A stretch of DNA of 11,162 bases from Bacteroidota bacterium (GTDB lineage: Bacteria; Bacteroidota; Bacteroidia; Flavobacteriales; Weeksellaceae), in NCBI GenBank assembly GCA_023419095.1, contig JAEZYN010000132.1, positions 1-11,162 of the forward strand, read 5' to 3'. Shown here piece after piece: positions 1 through 4,959 of the stretch; the stretch's first letter is position 1, and each line of letters starts with the position of its first letter. A program made the position numbers and the translations under genes. The notes under the pieces are model-generated. The model worked only from the letters and a program-made list of their open reading frames with translations. It did no database searches and was not told where the DNA came from.

Positions 1-205
1 AACCTAACGAAGTGGTTCGACGACTGTAAGGAGTCAAAATTTTCTTAGAGAAATTTCAGTTTTTTTAGCAAAAAGCGACGAAGGAGCTTCGCCAACTCCA
101 TTAAAAATATAAAAATGAGGCGGCAAAAATCCAGGTCTTGAAACCGAAGGTTCGCCGACTCCTGTCCAATATTAAAAATTGGAGGCAATTTTTGGTTCTT
201 TTACT
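1..205 (+). repeat. Interspersed repeat element, partial copy with two internal insertions
   Basis: This stretch follows the same order of blocks as the element at 7533-7775 (read there on the minus strand): CCTAACGnAGTGGTTCGACGAC, then GGAGTCA, TTTTAGCAAAAAG, ATCCAGGTCTTGA and TTTTGGTTCTTTT. The window begins inside it, so its left part is missing. Compared with the other copy it carries two extra segments, about 76-127 and 143-190. The two resemble each other: CGAAGG, then TTCGCC, ACTCC, TAAAAAT and GGAGGC or GAGGCGGC in the same order. I see no convincing gene here; reading frames across it are short and antisense-like. Seen directly by comparison within the window; the function of the element is unknown. 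Confidence 0.6.
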
Positions 206-250
206 CACCATCTGTTTGTTTTTCTGCGGAGTTCGTGATATGCTTCGCAA

Positions 251-361
251 TTGCATCAAGTCAAACCTAATAAAGTGGTTCGACGAAGTCAAAAGAACTA
301 CAGAAAATTCTTTACTCCGCTACTGAACTTCGTTCGCAGACTTAACGTCTGTGTTCTGAAA
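251..361 (+). repeat. Isolated copy of a 111-bp repeat unit
   Basis: The unit begins TTGCATCAAGTCAAACCTAA and ends GTCTGTGTTCTGAAAT. It matches the tandem units at 677-787 and 788-840 base for base over most of its length. Inside it, CAGAC and GTCTG (around 328-353) can pair as a short hairpin, flanked by GAAC and GTTC that extend the dyad. It lies 233 bp before the tandem array and is separated from it by the longer element at 382-615. No coding function is evident. Confidence 0.75.
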
Positions 362-381
362 TCGAAGATTCGCCCTATTAC

Positions 382-615
382 GACTTAGGAGTTATTTGCG
401 TTTAAAAAAATTGAGATTTTATTCATGCCGGGATTTTCTCATTGATAATTTCATAAAAATCCCCCTTGTTTGAGTGGCGGCAGTAATCTTAAATCGAAGA
501 AGCCATCTCGTATCCGCCCGAGTTGTGGGGATTTTATTAGAAAAAATCTCAATTTTTTAGCAAATAAATCCAAGTCTTGATTTTTTGGTTCTTTTGCATC
601 AAGGCAAAAGAACTA
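382..615 (+). repeat. Interspersed repeat element with terminal hairpin, copy 1
   Basis: The ordered blocks are GACTTAGGAG, TTTGCGTTTAAAAAA, CTCATTGATAATTT, TTGAGTGGCGGCA, AATCGAAGAA, TCCGCCCGA, TTTTAGCAAA, ATCCAAGTCTTGAT and GGTTCTTTTGC. The same blocks in the same order appear on the opposite strand at 7533-7775. The element ends in a perfect 10-bp hairpin at 588-613: GTTCTTTTGC, loop ATCAAG, GCAAAAGAAC. GGCGG and CCGCC form a second possible stem in the middle. It has no transposase or other reading frame of its own, so if mobile it would depend on factors elsewhere. Similarity is by eye; exact ends are uncertain by several bases. Confidence 0.7.
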
Positions 616-840
616 CAGAAAATTCTTCACTTCGCTTCTGAACTTCGTTCGCAGACTTATCGTCTGTGTTCTGAAATTGCATCAAGTCAAACCTAACAGA
701 GTGGTTCGACGAAGTCAAAAGAACTACAGAAAATTCTTTTCTTCGCTACTGAACTTCGTTCGCAGACTTATCGTCTGTGTTCTGAAATTGCATCAAGGCA
801 AACCTAACGTAGTGGTTCGACGAAGTCAAAAGAACTAAAC
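594..840 (+). repeat. 111-bp tandem repeat array ending in the permease stop codon
   Basis: Units start at 594 (83 bp), 677 (111 bp) and 788 (partial, to about 840). AACTACAG at 611 and 722, and AACTAAAC at 833, keep an exact 111-bp step. The first unit lacks the 28 bp containing CCTAACnnAGTGGTTCGACGA; without it the sequence closes into the perfect GTTCTTTTGC/GCAAAAGAAC hairpin, so the 28 bp behaves like an insertion inside the hairpin. The final unit reaches 835-837, the stop codon of the minus-strand permease, and shares GTTTAGTTCTTTTG (minus orientation) with the element at 7533. Confidence 0.8.
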
Positions 841-1683
841 CGTATCCATAAAACTCTTCTCCACTTTATTGAATATCACCGTACCCGCGACCAGGATCAC
901 CACAATAAACAGCGCACTCCACAGCAGGTTGAACAGGTCAAAGCTGCCCGAACCCAGAAAAGCATAGCGGAAACACTCGAAAATAGGGGAGAGCGGATTG
1001 AAATACAGCAGGAAACGGTACTTTTCCGGCAAGGCCGAGACCGGATAGACCACTGGCGTGATGTACATGAACAGCTGGACGCCAAACGACAGCAGGAAAC
1101 TCAGGTCTTTATATTTGGTAGTCAGCGACGAAAATATCATGCCCACACCCAGCGCAAACATGGCCATCAGCAATATTAAAAACGGCGTGATGAGTACCCA
1201 TGCGTTGGGCGCGATACTTTCGGTAAAAAAGACATAGTAGAGCAGAATCAGAATGAATATCCCAAACTGTACCGCAAACTTCATCAGCGACGATGCCACG
1301 ATAGACAGCGGCATGATGAGCCGCGGAAAATAGACCTTGCCGAACATGCCGGCGTTGGCCGTGAACACCGTCGAGGTCTTGGTGAGACTTTCAGAGAAAT
1401 AATTCCAGATCGTGATGCCCGACAGATAGAAGAGGATCTGCGGCGTACCGTCGGTGGAGAGTTTCGCGATATTGCCGAACAAAACTACATAGATGGCCGT
1501 GGTGAGCAGCGGCTGCACCACAAACCAGAGCGGCCCGAGTATGGTCTGCTTGTAGAAGGTGATGAAATCGCGCTTGACGAGCATCAGCAGCAGGTCGCGG
1601 TATTGCCACACTTCACGCAGGTTCAGGTCGAAAACCGACTGTTTGGAAGAGATTTGGTAGATGTTTTGGTTTTCGTGTTCCAT
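835..1683 (-). CDS. ABC-2 type polysaccharide/polyol-phosphate export permease (Wzm/TagG-like)
   Basis: This 282-residue protein is the inner-membrane channel half of an ABC exporter that moves lipid-linked polysaccharide (O-antigen or capsule type) across the membrane. It shows the family's cytoplasmic N-terminal helix and motif (KRDFITFYKQTILGPLW, residues 37-53), then about six hydrophobic segments (near 52-72, 83-103, 122-152, 162-187, 197-217, 252-272). The late signatures YKDLSFLLSFGVQLFMYITP and NPLSPIFECFRYAFLG are also present. Its length is normal for the family. I chose the ATG at 1683 (MEHENQNIYQ); an in-frame TTG at 1713 would add ten poorly convincing residues. The gene ends in repeat sequence that provides its TAG. 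The ATP-binding partner (Wzt/TagH type), which normally adjoins, is not in the window and may lie left of position 1. The exported substrate cannot be read from this gene. Confidence 0.9.
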   Translation of the reverse strand: MEHENQNIYQISSKQSVFDLNLREVWQYRDLLLMLVKRDFITFYKQTILGPLWFVVQPLLTTAIYVVLFGNIAKLSTDGTPQILFYLSGITIWNYFSESLTKTSTVFTANAGMFGKVYFPRLIMPLSIVASSLMKFAVQFGIFILILLYYVFFTESIAPNAWVLITPFLILLMAMFALGVGMIFSSLTTKYKDLSFLLSFGVQLFMYITPVVYPVSALPEKYRFLLYFNPLSPIFECFRYAFLGSGSFDLFNLLWSALFIVVILVAGTVIFNKVEKSFMDTV

Positions 1684-2022
1684 AAAGGTCGCAGACTCAG
1701 ATTTGCGGCGCAATTTACCGATTTTCTGCTTAAGTGCAGGCGGCCAGGCACGCAGTCTGTCATTTTACCGTCCCTGACTTGTGTCGGATCTGCAAATTTT
1801 GTGAAAAAAATAACTGTTTCGACATTTATTAAACTGTTTTTACGTAACTTAGCACTATATTGAACGCGGTAAACGTCCTCGCTTTACTTTCCTGCCTAAA
1901 TCTTCATTTTTGCGCATTTTCCTATTCTAATTAATTGATTTTAAGCAAGGTCGGAGGTTGGACCGTACTTCCTTCATGGATACTTCATACTAAAGCGCAC
2001 CCAACCCCTGTCAAAGCCCACC
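1684..2022. other. Intergenic region with no recognised gene
   Basis: This 339-bp stretch lies upstream of the permease. I find no supported reading frame, tRNA, rRNA or known RNA motif. The minus-strand sequence at about 1783-1860 is AT-rich and would be the place for the permease promoter, but no convincing Bacteroidota promoter (TTG plus TAnnTTTG at proper spacing) is visible. Apparent frames here are antisense to the permease start or run into repeats. Confidence 0.6.
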
Positions 2023-2096
2023 GTCATGGCGCACGCAGCGAAGCCGTCATTGCTGGCGCAACGAAGCACCGTCATTGCTAGCGCAGCGAAGCAATC
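2023..2096 (+). repeat. Three tandem short hairpin repeats, GTCATTGC...GCAATC class
   Basis: Copies start at 2023 (GTCATGGCGCACGCAGCGAA), 2046 (GTCATTGCTGGCGCAACGAA) and 2071 (GTCATTGCTAGCGCAGCGAA, then GCAATC). In the last copy ATTGC pairs with GCAAT. The skeleton GTCAT, a CGAAG-like middle and an arm complementary to the first is shared with the GTCATCCC repeats that follow from 2134, but the arm sequence differs. Repeats with this GTCATTGC/GCAATC look are common in intergenic DNA of several bacterial phyla. They are not protein-coding here. Confidence 0.7.
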
Positions 2097-2133
2097 CCCT
2101 ATTCTCAAATTCTCAAATCCATTAAAGACGCCT

Positions 2134-2466
2134 GTCATCCCGACGAAGGAGGGATCTCTTAGAATAATCAAATGATCTCATTTTCAAATTATCCCATTTT
2201 CAAATTCTCAAATTCCCCTATTCTCAAATCCATTATAGCCACCTGTCATCCCGACGAAGGAGGGATCTCTTATAATAATCAAATTATCTCATTTTCAAAT
2301 TTTCAAATTCGCAAATTCCCCCATTCTCAAATCCATTATAGCCGCCTGTCATCCCGACGAAGGAGGGATCTCTTATAATAATCAAATTATCTCATTTTCA
2401 AATTATCCCATTTTCAAATTTTCAAATTCCCCTATTCTCAAATTCTCAAATCCACTATAGCCGCCT
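2134..2466 (+). repeat. Three-unit tandem array: GTCATCCC hairpin plus TCAAAT-rich tail
   Basis: Hairpin heads (GTCATCCCGACGAAGGAGGG then ATCT) start at 2134, 2245 and 2348, with the next at 2467, giving units of 111, 103 and 119 bp. ATCCC pairs with GGGAT around the GACGAAGGA loop. Each head is followed by TCTTAnAATAATCAAATnATC, a run of TTTTCAAATT/TTCTCAAATT/CCCC words, and a conserved closing ATCCAnTATAGCC. The tails vary in the number of CAAATT words, so unit length changes by slippage-like steps while the head stays nearly invariant. No gene is present. Confidence 0.85.
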
Positions 2467-2864
2467 GTCATCCCGACGAAGGAGGGATCTATTTCTGAGA
2501 GTTAATAGGATTGTAAAGATAAATCTATTCGAACGTTGAGATTCTTCACTTCGCTGCGTTCCGTTCTGAATGACAAAACCCGGTTCCACTAGGAAGCATC
2601 TAACATTTAACATAAGTTCGGTGGTCATCCCGACGGAAGAGGGATCTCTTTTTGAGAGTAATAATAAAGGTCGTAAAGATTAACCTACTTGAACCTTGAG
2701 ATTGATTGCGTCGCTGGTTTCTTCGCACCGTTGAGATTCTTCACTTCGCTTCGCTCCGTTCTGACACCGTAGGTTCGGCGTAGCCAATGACAAAACCCGG
2801 TTCCACTAGGAAGCATCTAACACTTAACAAAAGTTCAGTTGTCATCCCGATGAAGGAGGGATCT
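2467..2864 (+). repeat. Two long repeat units with opposed hairpin partners, upstream of the GIY-YIG gene
   Basis: Units run 2467-2623 and 2624-2840, with a third head at 2841-2864. Each has the GTCATCCC head, a CTGAGAG/TTGAGAG to AAAGAT spacer, and an inverted partner (2538-2574; 2733-2790) whose complement begins GTCATTC and ends GAATCTC. The shared tail is ACAAAACCCGGTTCCACTAG, GAAGCATCTAAC, TTAACA and AAGTTC. Head and partner in opposite orientation resemble paired REP units. The second unit is longer because of extra segments, including a 22-bp insertion (about 2765-2786, CCGTAGGTTCGGCGTAGCC) inside the partner. Confidence 0.8.
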
Positions 2865-3264
2865 TTTACTCAGCATTTTGTGAATAATACTAAATTAGTA
2901 CTATGAAAACGCTTGGAACACACAACTACTACGTATATATACTTACCAACAAAGCCAAAACAGTTTTATATACAGGTTTTACAGGTGACCTGGCAAAAAG
3001 GCTTAATTGGCACCGCAATCCTGGTTCTTTGGTTAGAATTCATTTTACATTCCGGTATAAATGTTTTTATCTTGTGTATTATGAGCAATTCCAGGAGGCC
3101 GAGCTGGCTATCAGCAGAGAAACGCAGATTAAAGGATACTCACGGATGAAGAAAGAGATGTTGATTCACAGTTTTAATCCTACCTGGGAATTTCTGAATG
3201 ATCGTGTGTGACGCAGGGCATTTTTAACAAAAGTTCGGTTGTAATCCCGACGAAGGAGGGATCT
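2824..3264 (+). repeat. 41-bp direct repeats bracketing the GIY-YIG gene
   Basis: The segment 2824-2864 (TTAACAAAAGTTCAGTTGTC, then ATCCCGATGAAGGAGGGATC and T) recurs at 3224-3264 with three mismatches, exactly 400 bp apart. A third, more diverged copy is at 2607-2647. The 359 bp between the two flanking copies hold the GIY-YIG coding sequence (2903-3211), a 38-bp leader and a 12-bp trailer. The gene therefore occupies one repeat unit, as if it were cargo or a driver of the repeat family. Confidence 0.8.
2903..3211 (+). CDS. Small GIY-YIG domain nuclease (UPF0213/YhbQ-like)
   Basis: The protein has 102 residues and is a single GIY-YIG domain, about the usual length for this stand-alone family. 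Key positions visible: Y10-V11-Y12 (GIY strand), Y23-T24-G25 (YIG), R33 and H37 in the first helix, LVYYE at 57-61, R72-E73 with the metal-binding Glu73, IKGYSR 76-81, and N92-P93-W95 near the end. All expected catalytic residues are therefore present. The usual Gly before the FT of the third block is replaced (IHFT, 46-49), which may mean slight decay. The start is the ATG at 2903, with no clear Shine-Dalgarno. It is the only plus-strand gene in the window and sits between copies of a hairpin repeat. The biological role of these stand-alone nucleases is unsettled; cutting DNA at structured or repeat targets is an inference. Confidence 0.85.
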   Translation: MKTLGTHNYYVYILTNKAKTVLYTGFTGDLAKRLNWHRNPGSLVRIHFTFRYKCFYLVYYEQFQEAELAISRETQIKGYSRMKKEMLIHSFNPTWEFLNDRV

Positions 3265-3548
3265 CTTATAATAATCAAATTCTCAAATTTTCAAAGCCCC
3301 CCATTCTCAAATCCATTATAGCCGCCTGTCATCCCGACGAAGGAGGGATCTCTTAAATTATCCCATTTTCAAATTATCCCATTTTCAAATTTTCAAATTC
3401 TCAAATTCCCCCATTCTCAAATTCTCAAATCCACTATAGCCCCCTGTCATCCCGACGAAGGAGGGATCTCTTTGGCGCACGCCGTCTTCCCCTATGGAGA
3501 ACCTCTTTTGCGAAGTAAAGCACTGTCATCCCGACGAAGGAGGAATCT
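3241..3548 (+). repeat. Second array of GTCATCCC hairpin repeats, downstream of the GIY-YIG gene
   Basis: Heads start at 3241 (GTAATCCC variant), 3328, 3446 and 3525 (last one GGAATCT instead of GGGATCT). The first two tails again carry TCAAATT words and the ATCCAnTATAGCC closing. The spacer 3470-3524 is unrelated in sequence and includes GGCGCACGCCGTC, reminiscent of the repeat at 2023-2045. Frames crossing it are composed of repeat sequence and are not supported as genes. Confidence 0.8.
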
Positions 3549-3590
3549 CACCTGTTTACGTCATGTTCATGTGCTAATAGCAGCCGCAGG

Positions 3591-3722
3591 TCAGTCGCCT
3601 TTTTTGTGTTTGTGTGGTTTCAGGGTAGGATTGTTCTTTGGCGCCTCCTTGTTGTCGCGCTGACGTCGGTCCGGTTTGCCGGTTGATTCGGCAATTTTTT
3701 TAGGTCCTGGCTTAATTCCCAT
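3591..3722 (-). CDS. Small basic protein of 43 residues, function unknown
   Basis: An ATG at 3722 opens a 44-codon frame ending in TGA at 3591. The product starts MGIKPGPKKIAESTGKPDRR and ends NPTLKPHKHKKGD. It is rich in Lys, Arg, Pro and Gly, has no hydrophobic segment and no cysteine, and would be strongly basic and probably disordered. Support for coding: it stands in clean non-repeat sequence between the repeat array and an AT-rich region, its composition is orderly, and its third positions are G/C-richer than its surroundings. An AT-rich leader lacking a Shine-Dalgarno precedes it, as at the other starts here. I do not recognise a family. Nucleic-acid binding is a guess from charge only. 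It could also be a chance frame. Confidence 0.55.
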   Translation of the reverse strand: MGIKPGPKKIAESTGKPDRRQRDNKEAPKNNPTLKPHKHKKGD

Positions 3723-3814
3723 GGCTAGATATATTTAAATTAAACAAAAATGGATGGAAACGAAGATTGAATTTTTGAAAATGTAAAAATGAGGTAAATT
3801 AAAAATTTGAAAAT

Positions 3815-3862
3815 TCAAATACTCAAATACTCAAATACTCAATCACTCAAATACTCAATCTA
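3815..3862 (+). repeat. 8-bp tandem repeat (TCAAATAC), six units
   Basis: Units at 3815, 3823, 3831, 3839, 3847 and 3855 read TCAAATAC, with TCAATCAC at the fourth and TCAATCTA at the sixth. The period is exactly 8. The tract lies in the 158 bp between the small basic gene's start and the 3' end of the truncated receiver gene, and continues as CT-rich sequence (CTCCAACTCCTCAACAC) up to that gene's stop. Such tracts can vary in length by slippage; no regulatory role is shown. Confidence 0.85.
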
Positions 3863-3880
3863 CTCCTACTCTCCAACTCC

Positions 3881-4177
3881 TCAACACATCCTCAGGTCAT
3901 CAAAGACTTTCCGGGGCGACATGGTGTCCGACACCGTGATGAGTTTCACATCTTCCGGCAGCACATTGTCTTTGAGGTTCTGCAGGAAAACATTAGATTT
4001 TGCACCGAATAACCGCAGGTCCACGATCACCGCCTTCAGGTCCGCACTCGAACATATATTGAAGGCGCTTTCGGTTTCGCTGGGTTTTACGATTTCGTAT
4101 TTTTTCTGTTTCAGGAAATTTGAGATCCCGGAAAGTGAGTATATTTTATTATCGAGGATGAGCACTTTGCTTTTCAT
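3881..4177 (-). CDS. Truncated response-regulator receiver-like protein
   Basis: From the ATG at 4177 the product is 98 residues (MKSKVLILDNKIYSLSGISN...); an ATG at 4186 (+3 residues) and a TTG at 4204 (+9) are alternatives. The pattern fits the first part of a CheY fold: strand 1 KVLILD with a single acidic residue followed by Asn instead of an acidic pair, strand 3 AVIVDLRLFG with the candidate phospho-acceptor Asp (residue 53), and strand 4 VKLITVSD with the conserved Ser/Thr position. The frame stops soon after, at DDLRMC, so the last strand with the invariant Lys and the final helix are absent. No DNA-binding or output domain follows. The end abuts the 8-bp repeat tract, suggesting that the 3' part was lost. 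It may be a pseudo-receiver or a degraded gene. The receiver assignment is by motif only. Confidence 0.6.
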   Translation of the reverse strand: MKSKVLILDNKIYSLSGISNFLKQKKYEIVKPSETESAFNICSSADLKAVIVDLRLFGAKSNVFLQNLKDNVLPEDVKLITVSDTMSPRKVFDDLRMC

Positions 4178-4269
4178 AACCGTCATTTTCAGATGCTTAT
4201 GCAAACAGGATGCCTTTTTTGAAAACGCTGGTCCAACTTTTTAAGTCGGCCTACAGGAGAGATCCAACT

Positions 4270-4291
4270 AAAAAGCCGCCGCGCTGGGCGG
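4270..4291 (-). terminator. Probable intrinsic terminator after the sigma/DUF4252 block
   Basis: On the minus strand CCGCC, loop CAGCGC, GGCGG is followed by CTTTTTAG. The GC stem is only 5 bp but the following T run is in place, 38 bp past the DUF4252 lipoprotein stop. It would end the transcript that begins at the sigma gene and insulate the truncated receiver gene downstream. Confidence 0.55.
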
Positions 4292-4328
4292 GAAAAGACG
4301 CAAATTTCGCGAAACTGTACTTAAACGT

Positions 4329-4850
4329 TTAGTTTGAAACCAGTTTTTTGACGTCCTTTTTCTGGGAATAATTAATGATTTCCGAAATATCATCCGGTGT
4401 GAATTTACCCGAAACATCTACAAAAACAAGTTCGTTGCCCGATTTCACGGTGATCAGCAGCTTGCGGATGGTATCGCCGTTCTGTTTTGCACGGAAATCG
4501 ATGGTTTCGTTTTCTTTTCGGACGGTCATCCACTCCGTGAAGTTGTTTTTGATGAGGTATTTGGAAAGGTCGTTCAGCATCTGCGGATTGCCGTTTTCTA
4601 CGGTCATCACTTTGATGTCGGAGATCTTTTTCACGAGGGCGATGAGAGCTTCACTGTCGCCGTCTTCGCGCAGCGCCTTCTTTACCATGGGTTTGGCCAG
4701 AAACATCGGCACGTTGATACTCGTAAATTTCGCGTCGCTGTAGTTATGATACGGGTTGTCGAAAAAGCCCATTTTGGGCGAGCTCGATACGATGCAAGAC
4801 TGCAGGAGGAGAAGCGCAAAGCCCAGGAATAAGAGAGATAGTTTTTTCAT
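4329..4850 (-). CDS. DUF4252 domain lipoprotein
   Basis: The protein has 173 residues from the ATG at 4850. Residues 1-18 form a lipoprotein signal (MKKLSLLFLGFALLLLQS) ending in LQSC, with Cys19 as the lipid-modified residue. The following residues (IVSSSPK) do not form the acidic surface-export signal of some Bacteroidota lipoproteins, so a periplasm-facing location is the simpler guess. The rest fits DUF4252: a predicted alternation of helix and strand, VKKISDIKVMTVEN (73-86), a long middle helix, LLITVKSGNELVFVDVSGKF (131-150) and a final helical TPDDISEIIN (151-160). The frame remains open 103 codons upstream, but that part reads through the preceding gene's end and low-complexity repeats, so I rejected it. 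It shares its domain with the N-terminal half of the next upstream gene. The molecular function of DUF4252 is unknown. Confidence 0.85.
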   Translation of the reverse strand: MKKLSLLFLGFALLLLQSCIVSSSPKMGFFDNPYHNYSDAKFTSINVPMFLAKPMVKKALREDGDSEALIALVKKISDIKVMTVENGNPQMLNDLSKYLIKNNFTEWMTVRKENETIDFRAKQNGDTIRKLLITVKSGNELVFVDVSGKFTPDDISEIINYSQKKDVKKLVSN

Positions 4851-4851
4851 G

Positions 4852-4940
4852 GTGAGGAGTTGGGGATGAGTAATGAGTGATGAGTAATGCAGGAAGCAGG
4901 AAGCGGGAAGCAAAATGCCAATCGCCAGCAGCCAGAGGCC
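4852..4940 (-). repeat. Simple-sequence tracts in the leader of the DUF4252 lipoprotein gene
   Basis: Within the 109-bp gap between the two DUF4252 genes, minus-strand order is: CTGGCnnCTGGC-like words, GCTTCCCGCTTCCTGCTTCC, and ATTACTCATCACTCATTACTC, ending about 18 bp before the ATG. These are three different degenerate microsatellites placed head to tail. They push the two genes of the block apart and occupy the position of the ribosome-binding region, so length change could affect expression of the lipoprotein. That effect is inference. Confidence 0.7.
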
Positions 4941-4959
4941 AGCTGCCATCCGCTCTGCG

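Noticed and set aside
101..326. Two overlapping frames of 62-63 codons on opposite strands
   Set aside because: Both lie in repeat DNA with insertions, have no recognisable domain and differ from the corresponding frames of the other copies.
1684..1713. TTG start for the permease, ten codons upstream
   Set aside because: The ATG at 1683 gives the N-terminus expected for the family, and the extension (MRRKSESATF) adds nothing recognisable.
2134..3548. Possible CRISPR array (many near-identical 24-base repeats)
   Set aside because: Spacers range from about 55 to 376 bp, resemble each other and are made of TCAAAT-type words; there is no regular spacing, no leader and no cas gene.
3472..3663. 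63-codon plus-strand frame
   Set aside because: It is composed of repeat sequence and the antisense of the small basic gene; no protein-like pattern.
3807..4244. 145-codon plus-strand frame
   Set aside because: It begins in the 8-bp repeat tract and runs antisense through the receiver-like gene.
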